Origin: Sediminibacterium sp. C3
GTDB taxonomy: Bacteria; Bacteroidota; Bacteroidia; Chitinophagales; Chitinophagaceae
DNA length: 64,000 nt
Assembly (NCBI RefSeq): GCF_000508085.1
Contig: NZ_KI669560.1
Span: 278,219 to 342,218 of the forward strand
Direction of reading: 5' to 3'
In this document: positions 53,540 to 61,377 of the stretch, one piece after another
How the letters are laid out: every line of letters begins with the position of its first letter
Position numbering within the stretch: position 1 is the stretch's first letter
The notes under the pieces: generated by a model
Databases searched by the model: none
What the model was told of the DNA's origin: nothing
What the model saw: the letters and a program-made list of their open reading frames with translations, nothing else
Translations under genes and position numbers: made by a program

Positions 53540-54844
53540 ATGAGTAGTTTTGAAGTAATAGGTGGCAAGCAGTTAAAAGGCAGCATTGTTCCACAAGGCG
53601 CCAAAAATGAAGCTTTGCAAATATTATCTGCGGTAGTATTAACCAAAGAGCCCCTTACCATTTCCAATATTCCGGATATTCTGGATGTGAATTTACTCAT
53701 TGAATTATTGCAGGAAATGGGGGTTGAAGTAAATCGCATCAACCAAGATACCTATCAATTTCAGGCAGATAATATACAAGTAGATTACTTGGCTTCAGAA
53801 GATTTTCGCAAAAAAAGCGGAAGACTCAGAGGCAGTGTAATGCTGGCAGGTCCATTGTTAGCACGTTTTAAGAAAGCTTATTTACCCAAACCCGGTGGCG
53901 ATAAAATTGGAAGAAGAAGATTAGATACTCATATTATCGGTTTTCAAAAATTAGGCGCCACGTATGCATACGATGACAACATTGGTTGCTTTACTTTAAC
54001 CACCGATGCCTTACAGGGCTGTTATATGTTACTGGACGAACCTTCTGTAACAGGTACCGCGAATATTGTAATGGCTGCGGTTTTAGCAGAAGGCACTACC
54101 ACCATTTACAATGCAGCTTGCGAACCTTACTTACAACAATTGTGCAGTATGCTTAATCGCATGGGTGCAAAAATCAGTGGTATTGGGAGTAATTTATTGG
54201 TTATTGAGGGAGTAGAAACGCTAGGTGGCACAACACACCGTTTATTGCCCGACATGATTGAAATAGGCAGTTTTATTGGCTTAGCAGCCATGACCCAAAG
54301 TGAAATCACCATTAAAAATGCAGGGGTACAACACTTAGGCATCATTCCAGAAAAATTTCAGCAATTAGGCATTCAGTTTGATATACAAAGAGATGATATT
54401 TATATTCCTTCGCAGGAATCCTATACCATACAAACCTTTATGGATGGGGGAATACTGACTATATCCGATCATCCCTGGCCAGGTTTTACACCTGATTTAT
54501 TGAGCATTGTTTTGGTTGTAGCAACGCAGGCCATTGGGTCGGTTTTGATCCACCAGAAAATGTTTGAAAGCCGTTTGTTCTTTACCGATAAATTGATTGA
54601 TATGGGGGCACAGATTATTCTGTGTGATCCGCATAGAGCCACCGTAATTGGACTCGGCAGAAGAAATAGTTTGCGCGGCATCACCATGAGCAGCCCCGAT
54701 ATTAGAGCAGGGCAAGCCCTATTAATTGCAGCACTCAGCGCAGAAGGCAAGAGCACCATACAAAATATAGAACAGATTGATCGTGGCTATCAGTTCATAG
54801 ACAAACGCTTACAAAGTTTGGGGGCGGAGATTGTAAGGAAGTAG
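53540..54844 (+). CDS. murA: UDP-N-acetylglucosamine 1-carboxyvinyltransferase, Cys-to-Asp form
   Basis: A 434-residue enzyme that starts peptidoglycan precursor synthesis. Lys22-x-Glu region (GAKNEALQ) and RLRGS at 95-99 bind substrates. The active-site loop reads PKPGGDKIGRRRLDTH: Asp121 stands where E. coli MurA has Cys115. Known Asp variants remain active but are not inactivated by fosfomycin. No signal peptide. It is linked to the DUF4290 gene. Confidence 0.95.
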   Translation: MSSFEVIGGKQLKGSIVPQGAKNEALQILSAVVLTKEPLTISNIPDILDVNLLIELLQEMGVEVNRINQDTYQFQADNIQVDYLASEDFRKKSGRLRGSVMLAGPLLARFKKAYLPKPGGDKIGRRRLDTHIIGFQKLGATYAYDDNIGCFTLTTDALQGCYMLLDEPSVTGTANIVMAAVLAEGTTTIYNAACEPYLQQLCSMLNRMGAKISGIGSNLLVIEGVETLGGTTHRLLPDMIEIGSFIGLAAMTQSEITIKNAGVQHLGIIPEKFQQLGIQFDIQRDDIYIPSQESYTIQTFMDGGILTISDHPWPGFTPDLLSIVLVVATQAIGSVLIHQKMFESRLFFTDKLIDMGAQIILCDPHRATVIGLGRRNSLRGITMSSPDIRAGQALLIAALSAEGKSTIQNIEQIDRGYQFIDKRLQSLGAEIVRK

Positions 54845-54940
54845 GGATCAGTTTGTTTGATATAACATTGAACACAATTTATGTAGCATACTATATTTCT
54901 GATTACAATCCTTAAATCAAGTTTGAATTTACTTTTTTTA

Positions 54941-55067
54941 TATTTGTTTATTATTTTTATTTGTTTATCAATAATAAACAAATAAATTTAGAAAACAAAA
55001 TGATATAAATTGTTTTTATATCGCTATAAACATGGCATTTGTTTATTTATTTTCCTTGTTTATTAAT
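54941..55067 (+). promoter_or_regulatory. array of TTTGTTTA boxes, candidate operator of the AbiE-like pair
   Basis: The 247-base AT-rich gap before the antitoxin gene contains TATTTGTTTA at 54941-54950 and 54958-54967, its perfect inverted copy TAAACAAATA at 54975-54984, then TTTGTTTA near 55037 and CTTGTTTATT near 55057-55066. Direct and inverted boxes upstream of a wHTH antitoxin suggest autoregulation. Confidence 0.5.
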
Positions 55068-55091
55068 ATCAAATAAGATAAATTTGTAAAC

Positions 55092-56087
55092 ATGATAAAA
55101 GAACAGGTCATACAGGATGCCTTGGAGCAGCTGGAAGTACACACCGGGATTGTAGCTACGGTGATTTCTGCCCCAGGAATTGACGGGGTATTCCATTTTA
55201 CGTTGGATGGGAAAGTACATATGGCCTTTCTTGAAGTTAAGAATTATATCAGAGGGCACCAGCTTGCTCACCTAGTTAGACTTAAAACTAAGTTTGATCC
55301 TTTGATGGTAATTGCTGGACAGATATATCCAAAAATGAAAGAAGAGCTTCGGAAAGAGAATATTGCATATTTGGAAACCAATGGGAATGTATTCTATAAA
55401 GGAAAGGATCTGATGTTGTGGATTGATGGGCAAAAAGCGATACGAGGGTTGGGAGTGAAAGAAAAAACAGGGCGGGCGTTTACTAAAACAGGCGTGAAAC
55501 TATTGTTTCATTTTATGCTGGAACCAGCATTGCTAAATTTAACCTACCGTGAGATTGCGCAACGAACTGGGACCGTATTTGGGAACATAAATGTAATCAT
55601 GAATGATTTAAAGCATCAGGGGTTCTTGTTGCAGTTAGATAGGAGTCGTTATCAATTGCAGAACAAGAAAGAATTGTTGGAGCGATGGATGGTAGCTTAT
55701 GAAGAGAAACTGAAACCTTCTTTAAAACTGGGAAGTTTTCGATTCTTAAAAGACGAAGATTATATTAAATGGAAAAATATTCAGTTGGAATCCATCACAA
55801 TGTGGGGAGCAGAACCAGCTGCGGATCTTTTGACCAATTATTTAAAACCAGGGGAACTCACCTTATATACCCTTGAAACCAAACAAGAGCTGATTCGCCA
55901 TTACAGACTTATACCAGATGAGAACGGGCCTGTGAAAGCATACCAGAAGTTTTGGTATAATGAAAAAGAAAATCAAAATATAGTCCATCCCCTATTGGTC
56001 TATGTTGATTTGATGAACACAGGAGATAGAAGATGCATTGAAACAGCACAAAAAATTTATGAGCAATTTCTACAAGACAAATTTTGA
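55092..56087 (+). CDS. type IV toxin-antitoxin system AbiEi-like antitoxin
   Basis: A 331-residue protein. The N-terminal part reads VFHFTLDGKVHMAFLEVKNYI, where Asp39 and Glu48-x-Lys50 resemble a PD-(D/E)xK nuclease core. Residues 134-190 form a winged HTH (LTYREIAQRTGTVFGNINVI ... LKHQGFLLQL). It resembles DUF2186/AbiEi_2-type antitoxins; the family match is from memory. It should repress its own promoter and counter the nucleotidyltransferase toxin encoded next, whose ATG overlaps its end by 29 bases. Confidence 0.75.
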   Translation: MIKEQVIQDALEQLEVHTGIVATVISAPGIDGVFHFTLDGKVHMAFLEVKNYIRGHQLAHLVRLKTKFDPLMVIAGQIYPKMKEELRKENIAYLETNGNVFYKGKDLMLWIDGQKAIRGLGVKEKTGRAFTKTGVKLLFHFMLEPALLNLTYREIAQRTGTVFGNINVIMNDLKHQGFLLQLDRSRYQLQNKKELLERWMVAYEEKLKPSLKLGSFRFLKDEDYIKWKNIQLESITMWGAEPAADLLTNYLKPGELTLYTLETKQELIRHYRLIPDENGPVKAYQKFWYNEKENQNIVHPLLVYVDLMNTGDRRCIETAQKIYEQFLQDKF

Positions 56088-56934
56088 GGGCCTGCGATTA
56101 GAGCCCAAATTTAGTGAAGCCATGTCAGCGCTAGAGCGTGGGTTTACATGCTTTGGAATAGATTATTATTTGGTAGGAGCTGTATCACGTAATGCATGGC
56201 TGAGCGCGATACATAAAGTAACACCGAAACGCACGACCGGAGATGTTGACTTTGCAGTGTTTATAAATAACAATGGTGTTTATGAAGATCTAAAGAAATA
56301 TCTCATAGAAGTAGAAGGTTTTCAGCCCTTTCATGACAACGCCTTCATTGTGATGTGGAAAGACGGAACGGAGATTGATCTTTTGCCGTTTGGTGCTATT
56401 GAAGATGATGATCGAAAAGTGACCGTACTGGGAACAGGATATACAAGCGTTCATGTAGATGGATTTAATGAGGTGTACAACCTAGGATTACCGGAACTCG
56501 AGTTAGATGAAAATCATCGTTTCAAGTTTGCAACACTAAGTGGTATTGTTCTCTTGAAACTAATTGCCTGGGACGACAGGCCGGAAGTACGTGGTGATGA
56601 TATTAAAGATGTCTCGGAAATACTAGACCATTTTTTTGATATTAAACAGGAGCAGATTTGGGAAGATCATGCAGATATGTTTTTAGTGGAACATGCAACA
56701 GATGATGGCAGGAATGGATTGTTATTGATTGCAGCTAAGGTTTTGGGTAAAGAGTTGAAAACAATTGTTAGCCAGACACCAGTATTATACAATCGGGTAT
56801 TAGGAATCATTGCACGGAATACGATAGATCCCGCGACAAGCGAAATGGGAAAGATCATGGCGCAGTATTTTGAAACAACCGTTGAAAAGGCGAGGCTGAT
56901 CATTAAAGAAATCGAAGCTGGTCTGGTAGAATAA
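56059..56934 (+). CDS. nucleotidyltransferase, AbiEii/AbiGii-like toxin
   Basis: A 291-residue protein starting at the ATG at 56059. The minimal nucleotidyltransferase core is intact: LVGAVSRNAW (Gly40, Ser43), TTGDVDFAV (Asp62, Asp64) and EIDLLPFG (Asp107). The C-terminal half is helical. AbiEii-type toxins add nucleotides to tRNA and cause abortive infection. The overlap with the wHTH gene supports a two-gene unit. A chromosomal nucleotidyltransferase of another role is the alternative. Confidence 0.78.
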   Translation: MSNFYKTNFEGLRLEPKFSEAMSALERGFTCFGIDYYLVGAVSRNAWLSAIHKVTPKRTTGDVDFAVFINNNGVYEDLKKYLIEVEGFQPFHDNAFIVMWKDGTEIDLLPFGAIEDDDRKVTVLGTGYTSVHVDGFNEVYNLGLPELELDENHRFKFATLSGIVLLKLIAWDDRPEVRGDDIKDVSEILDHFFDIKQEQIWEDHADMFLVEHATDDGRNGLLLIAAKVLGKELKTIVSQTPVLYNRVLGIIARNTIDPATSEMGKIMAQYFETTVEKARLIIKEIEAGLVE

Positions 56935-57024
56935 TATTTAGTTAAAAACGAACAAGAAACTTGACTCATTGTCACCTTTATTAATGTCGCTCTTAATATA
57001 AGAAAAGTACAAAAAATAGCGCAA

Positions 57025-57049
57025 TAAACAAAGCCACTGCGGTTTTTAT
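57025..57049. terminator. weak hairpin between AbiE-like and RHS loci
   Basis: AAAGCC-ACTGC-GGTTTTTAT forms a 6-bp stem with one G-T pair and T/A-rich flanks on both strands. It may end transcription of both convergent units; weak. Confidence 0.3.
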
Positions 57050-57086
57050 GGAGTGTCTTTGTAAATTGATTTACGCAACGGAGTAT

Positions 57087-57332
57087 TTAACTATACAAAA
57101 GGTCTTCTAACTGCTCCAAGATTTTACCATTTTCATTCAATTCATAATTCTCATCAAATCCCTCCTTCTGCAATTTTTCACCTACCCAGTCACGGATTTC
57201 TATTACAACCTCATCGTTAATTCCGATGGCGACACCATTACCATTAGACAAATGCTTGAATAAATCACTCCTTTCTTTTCCAAGTGTGTTTTTTAAAAAT
57301 TCGTATTGGTTTGCACTTAACTTTACTATCAT
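57087..57332 (-). CDS. putative immunity protein for the RHS toxin at 57329
   Basis: An 81-residue acidic protein (MIVKLSANQYEFLKNTLGKE ... EQLEDLLYS) without signal or membrane segments. Its ATG overlaps the toxin stop by four bases (ATGA), the usual coupling of toxin and immunity genes. No family recognised. The role is inferred from position and size. Confidence 0.65.
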   Translation of the reverse strand: MIVKLSANQYEFLKNTLGKERSDLFKHLSNGNGVAIGINDEVVIEIRDWVGEKLQKEGFDENYELNENGKILEQLEDLLYS

Positions 57333-59155
57333 TGCTCGTTAGCATTTTTAATTAACGCTTCTGCTTTCTTTGTTGATGTTGGATTAACGGATATTATTTT
57401 ACCCGTTTGTGGATTAACAACAGTTTCTGCTGTTTTACCAACATATCTCTGACTCTGCCTTCCTGCTTTATCTGTTACAACTTCTCCAACTTTAAGAGGA
57501 TTTTTAATCGCATCATGTATAGCTGCAGGTTTAACACCTCGCTCGATTGCTCTTTCAACACCATGTTTGGTAAATCCTTTTATTTCTGTACCTACTGCCG
57601 TTTTAATAGCTGCTTTTTCAACAGCAACTTCACTAGCTTTAATAAGAGCTCCCTCTAATTTTGCTCCTGGAATAATTGAAATCGCAGCTTCCATCCCAGA
57701 TATTGAGCGAGGCTTAGCATCAGTAAAATCACTCTCAGTACTTTTCCCTGTTACCACTTCAACAATACTTGCAATTGGATTTAAGTAAGCATTGAAAGTT
57801 CTTGCAAGTCTTACAGCACCATTATAGGTAGCAGTTGCTGTTTCTTTAACAGCACTTTTAATATCTTTCCATAATTCTTCACAACATGGCTCATCACCTA
57901 ATGGATCACTAAATCTTATTGGGTTATTATAATTAGATGCATAAGGGCTCCACAACTCCATGTTTTCAATCTTCGGATCTATCTGCCACCATCTTCCAAT
58001 TTGTGGGTCTAGATTTCTAAAGAAAGCATCATAAGTGGCTAATCCTAAGTCCGCGATTAACTCTATACCATTGTATTTCTTGTCATTTTCAAGAGCTCCA
58101 GCAGCTTTACTAGATACCCCACCCATTGTTAACCCGAACGGATAGTAATGGGTTTCTTCGAGTAGGGGCCCAGCTTGATGGGTCAGGTTAAAATTATCAA
58201 AGAACACTACATCGTTACTCTCGTTGCTGAAGTAAATATACGCATATCCATTCTTTTTTGCGCTTGCACTGCCGTATAATGTTTGTCTACTTTCTTGTAC
58301 CCATGCACTTACTTGTACCACATAGCTATTGGCTGCATCAAACTTAAATTGTTCGTCAAAAAGCAAGATATGCATATAGGCTTTGGGCTGGTAGGTATAG
58401 CCGCCTGATGGGCTTTGTGGCGCAAAGACTCCTGTAAATAAGCCGTCTGCTCCAAGGCTACCTGCCGCAGCACTATTGGCTGTTTTTACTGCTGTTCCTG
58501 CAGGGCTTCGAGTGCCAGCAATAACCCCTGCAATATGGTTTAAAATGCTGCCTAATCCATTGGCGCTGCTATTGTCTGCATAGTTGTTGTGGTAAAAATA
58601 ATCTACACTGCTGTAGATATTATCGCCACTCATGACTTTCAGTAACTTTCCTGCCCCTATACTCCCTCCATTCTTGGTGATGCTGAACGCGTAATTCCCA
58701 TTGGTACCCGTTGTGCCAAAATTACCCGGTCTGTTCACTCTTCTATTCACAATATCTATGCTATTGCCTGCTGCATCATCCCAGATGGCATTTTGGTTAT
58801 TGGCTTCCCCACTGCCACTGCCTCCCTCTGCACTTAAAGTAGGGTAATACTGTGTATTCGTTTCATCGGTAAGTACCATACGGGTATTCCCTAAATGGTC
58901 TTTGATAAAGTAATCATAGGCTACTGCACCACTGGCTGCTTTGCGCAACCTTCCTTCTTCATGACCAGCAAACAAAAACATATCATTTTCAAAAACCATA
59001 TCCCCCAAGTAAAGCGTTGTCTTTACACTGCTACCCTCGGTTACGGTCTTGCTTAACTTAGCGCCACTGGCATCGTAGTTGTAGGTGATATTTCCTTTTG
59101 CAGGAACACTGATTTGTCTAGTCCTGAAATAGCTTGTCAAAAAACTATTCAGCAT
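57329..59155 (-). CDS. 5'-truncated RHS-repeat protein with C-terminal toxin tip
   Basis: A 608-residue frame holding the end of an RHS shell: [44 protein letters not shown] and the RHS-associated core YDAFFRNLDPQIGRWWQIDP, closing in FSDPLGDE. The tip (about 527-608) reads GFTKHGVERAIERGV ... GRQSQRYVGKTAETVVNP, with a His-Arg pattern and C-terminal strand like BECR-fold RNases or DUF4258. Full RHS proteins exceed 2000 residues; the upstream part is missing where the frame meets transposase DNA at 59154. An orphan tip module. Confidence 0.82.
   Translation of the reverse strand: MLNSFLTSYFRTRQISVPAKGNITYNYDASGAKLSKTVTEGSSVKTTLYLGDMVFENDMFLFAGHEEGRLRKAASGAVAYDYFIKDHLGNTRMVLTDETNTQYYPTLSAEGGSGSGEANNQNAIWDDAAGNSIDIVNRRVNRPGNFGTTGTNGNYAFSITKNGGSIGAGKLLKVMSGDNIYSSVDYFYHNNYADNSSANGLGSILNHIAGVIAGTRSPAGTAVKTANSAAAGSLGADGLFTGVFAPQSPSGGYTYQPKAYMHILLFDEQFKFDAANSYVVQVSAWVQESRQTLYGSASAKKNGYAYIYFSNESNDVVFFDNFNLTHQAGPLLEETHYYPFGLTMGGVSSKAAGALENDKKYNGIELIADLGLATYDAFFRNLDPQIGRWWQIDPKIENMELWSPYASNYNNPIRFSDPLGDEPCCEELWKDIKSAVKETATATYNGAVRLARTFNAYLNPIASIVEVVTGKSTESDFTDAKPRSISGMEAAISIIPGAKLEGALIKASEVAVEKAAIKTAVGTEIKGFTKHGVERAIERGVKPAAIHDAIKNPLKVGEVVTDKAGRQSQRYVGKTAETVVNPQTGKIISVNPTSTKKAEALIKNANEQ
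58134..58207 (-). repeat. 74-bp RHS repeat, copy 1 (inverted relative to copy 2)
   Basis: This segment, encoding [20 protein letters not shown] and PFG, is nearly identical at DNA level to 61453-61526 on the opposite strand, with one difference seen. Such shared blocks let toxin tips recombine. Confidence 0.85.
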
Positions 59156-59451
59156 GACAGAAAAGGTTCAAAAAAAGTCAAAGCCTAGTTTCCCCAGTAG
59201 CCAACCATATAGGCGGAGAAGCGAAGAGGAAATGTTAGAAATTGTCCGAGAAATTCAGGAAAGGGGAATGCCAAAGAAAACGGCATGCCGTAAATATGGA
59301 GTCAATAGGAACACCCTAAGGCTATTTATTTTAAAGCAATCCACAAAGGATTTATCCCAAAATCATTCATTAGATTTATTATCAACTATGAATGAAAATC
59401 AACAACACTTGGCATTGTCCAAAAAGATTAAGGAGCTAACTGGTGCACTTG
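59154..59451 (+). pseudogene. OrfA-type transposase fragment cut by IS-C
   Basis: A frame starting ATG 59154 encodes about 99 residues: SFPSSQPYRRRSEEEMLEIV, an HTH in MPKKTACRKYGVNRNTLRLF, and the start of a coiled coil (LALSKKIKELTGAL). It stops being transposase-like exactly at the IS-C left end (59452). No continuation is found beyond the right end of IS-C. The start overlaps the RHS frame by two bases, marking another junction. Confidence 0.75.
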
Positions 59452-59463
59452 TGTATCGACCCC

Positions 59464-60399
59464 TTAATTTTTGGACAAAATGGGGTTAAAATTTGAGACA
59501 ATTTCTGATTTTTTTTCTGTTTTATAGGGTACGGAATTTTGGTTAAAGATTTGCAAGAACTGTTCTGGTGATTTTCTGCCCAATGAGCCATGCTTTCTGT
59601 GATTGTTATACCACTCGTAATAGCGGTTAAAAATCAATTGCGCATGATAAATGGATTCGAACTCGTAGCGTTCAACCACTTCTCTTTGAACATTGCTGTG
59701 AAGCGATTCTATGTAGGCATTTTCCTCTGGTGTAGCCACATGGGTAAATTCCTGGTTAACGCCTTTATCCTTCAAGAACTGCCTTACCACGGTTGCAATG
59801 AACTGGGATCCATTGTCGTTTCTTAGCGTTACGTTTTCAATCTTGTATTCCATTAGTAATAGTGACAGTAAAATAATCACATCACCTTTTTTGATGTTAA
59901 AGCGAAGCATATGCGTCAATACTTTTCGGCTAAAAGCATCAATAACTGTCAACAGCAAAGCATTTCTCTGAGCTCCATGGATATGGATGTATTTTATGTC
60001 CATGCATAAGTGTTCGAGTGGTTTTTCTGCTTTAATCTTTCTAAAGCGAACAAACTGCCTGGGAACACCAGTGGAACCAATGCGACGATTGAACAGTAAG
60101 TGGTTGATTTTCATCAGCCTGTACACTTTTTTATGATTAATGATGTATCCCAAATCTTTGAGTTCATCCCAAACATTTTTGTAGCCATAACAGCAAAATT
60201 CTTGTTGCAGGATGATTTCAACTTGATTCACCACTTCGGTGTTTTCAACAAGTTCTCCGTCTTGTTTGACAGTCATTTGGGATGGTTTACGACCACGTAA
60301 ACCATCCCTACGCTTGTAATAAAAACTACTGCGGGGAACACCTGACCAAGACAAAAGATCCTGTTTGCTTACCATTGGATGTGATTGAAACTGCTGCAT
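59464..60399 (-). CDS. IS3-family transposase OrfB (IS-C)
   Basis: A 311-residue integrase with DDE residues in CMDIKYIHIHG, LRNDNGSQF and EENAYIESLHS, and HGSLGRKSP near the C-terminus. It is related to OrfB of IS-B. The frame is open upstream through the A run at the end of orfA, allowing an OrfAB fusion. The ORF stop lies 12 bases from the IS end. Confidence 0.93.
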   Translation of the reverse strand: MQQFQSHPMVSKQDLLSWSGVPRSSFYYKRRDGLRGRKPSQMTVKQDGELVENTEVVNQVEIILQQEFCCYGYKNVWDELKDLGYIINHKKVYRLMKINHLLFNRRIGSTGVPRQFVRFRKIKAEKPLEHLCMDIKYIHIHGAQRNALLLTVIDAFSRKVLTHMLRFNIKKGDVIILLSLLLMEYKIENVTLRNDNGSQFIATVVRQFLKDKGVNQEFTHVATPEENAYIESLHSNVQREVVERYEFESIYHAQLIFNRYYEWYNNHRKHGSLGRKSPEQFLQIFNQNSVPYKTEKKSEIVSNFNPILSKN

Positions 60400-60716
60400 T
60401 ACTTCGACCGACGCTGCTCGTGGAATTGACTTTTTTTTAAAAGCTCCGTTTTGAACTCAAGTTCAATCTGCTGCTTGGCTACTATGTTCTTCAGCAAACG
60501 AACTTGTTCTTCCAGGGCTTCTAGTTCTGGATTACGAACCTTTACATACGATTGAAGATTGGCTACACCTCCTTCATTAAAATTCTCCTTCCACCGCCTA
60601 AATACCGTTGGGGAAAGATTGTGTTTGCGTAAGGTTGCACTTACACCTATTTGATCTGCTTCATTGATGATTGACAGTTTCTCCGAAGCCGAGAAACTCC
60701 TTCTTGACTTTGACAT
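60399..60716 (-). CDS. IS3-family transposase OrfA (IS-C)
   Basis: A 105-residue HTH protein (SASEKLSIINEADQIGVSA, LRKHNLSPTVFRRWKENF) with a C-terminal coiled coil ending ELLKKSQFHEQRRSK. TTAAAAAAAAGTC, a run of eight A, is the -1 shift site into orfB; orfA and orfB overlap by one base. Confidence 0.92.
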   Translation of the reverse strand: MSKSRRSFSASEKLSIINEADQIGVSATLRKHNLSPTVFRRWKENFNEGGVANLQSYVKVRNPELEALEEQVRLLKNIVAKQQIELEFKTELLKKSQFHEQRRSK

Positions 60717-60773
60717 GATTCCTAAATTTAGTGACTTAATTGTTGTTACAATCTTGTCCAGCTATTTAGGGGG

Positions 60774-60905
60774 TCAATACAGTATCGGATTTTCTTCCAA
60801 TGTCTCAAATAAAAAGACTAAATCGGATTTTAAAGAAGGGTATTTTTTAGCCAACTTTTTTAACTCTTTCCTAAAAGTAGGAACCGCTACAATGTTATAA
60901 CTCAT
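60774..60905 (-). pseudogene. RelE/ParE-type toxin truncated by IS-C
   Basis: From ATG 60905 the frame reads MSYNIVAVPTFRKELKKLAK then KYPSLKSDLVFLFETLEENPI, the N-terminal half of a RelE/ParE-fold toxin. After 41 residues it runs into the IS-C right end and stops at TGA (60776-60774). The C-terminal strands with the catalytic or target-binding residues are missing and are not found on the other side of the IS. It overlaps the antitoxin end by 11 bases. Confidence 0.8.
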
Positions 60906-61101
60906 CTAATAATTGCTTTGCAGGTATACCTTTGAGTTTACCTTGTCTTATCAATTTTAGTTCTTCTACCGCTTCTTTTATCTCTTCAATCAGCAAAGCC
61001 TTTTCTTCTGAAATTGTTTTGGCCTTTACATATGGTAAACTTTTAAGCACTTCCATTAAATGCAGTGCTTTATTATCTTTAATATCTAATAATACTTTCA
61101 T
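60895..61101 (-). CDS. antitoxin of a type II RelE/ParE-like pair
   Basis: A 68-residue protein: MKVLLDIKDNKALHLMEVLK, a middle helix and the end QGKLKGIPAKQLLDEL. The length, charge and 11-base overlap with a RelE/ParE-like start identify the antitoxin of a two-gene unit; this family is common in Bacteroidota. Since the toxin is broken, it is now an orphan. Confidence 0.8.
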   Translation of the reverse strand: MKVLLDIKDNKALHLMEVLKSLPYVKAKTISEEKALLIEEIKEAVEELKLIRQGKLKGIPAKQLLDEL

Positions 61102-61302
61102 TACACAATTGTTATATCTAGTTTAAAGTTACTCAAAAATGCAAGATTTTTTCATATTTAAAAAGTGACCAAAAATCAATAATTTTTTGCATTGAAACTA
61201 GTTTATATAATAAGTTATTTTCGAACCTACTCGTATCAATAAGTATCTCAATGGTTTTTTACAGAGATTAAATGGAAATAACACCAAAGTGGAGGCTATT
61301 AT

Positions 61303-61357
61303 TGTACTTAAATTAATGGCAGGCGACAGCTACTATTTACTGACGAAGAGTTAGTAC
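61303..61357 (+). pseudogene. short RHS relic upstream of the second RHS fragment
   Basis: The frame IIVLKLMAGDSYYLL, then a stop, resembles the LLKVMSGDNIYSS segment in the RHS gene at 57329. It lies about 20 bases before ATG 61378, out of continuous frame with it, so an RHS body was deleted here. The rest of 61102-61377 is AT-rich without a gene. Confidence 0.45.
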
Positions 61358-61377
61358 AGGATAAATGGAGCTAACAC

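Larger units (their letters stand above)
59452..60781 (-). mobile_element. IS3-family insertion sequence (IS-C)
   Basis: A complete element of 1330 bases. Ends TGTATCGACCCCTTAATTTT and (from the right) TGTATTGACCCCCTAAATAG are imperfect inverted repeats, similar to IS-B ends. Left and right flanks are unrelated (a transposase fragment and a truncated toxin), and no target duplication is visible. Confidence 0.9.

Noticed and set aside
60664..60900. Plus-strand frame across the IS-C right end
   Set aside because: It is antisense to the IS-C orfA start and to the truncated toxin, which has a clear family match.
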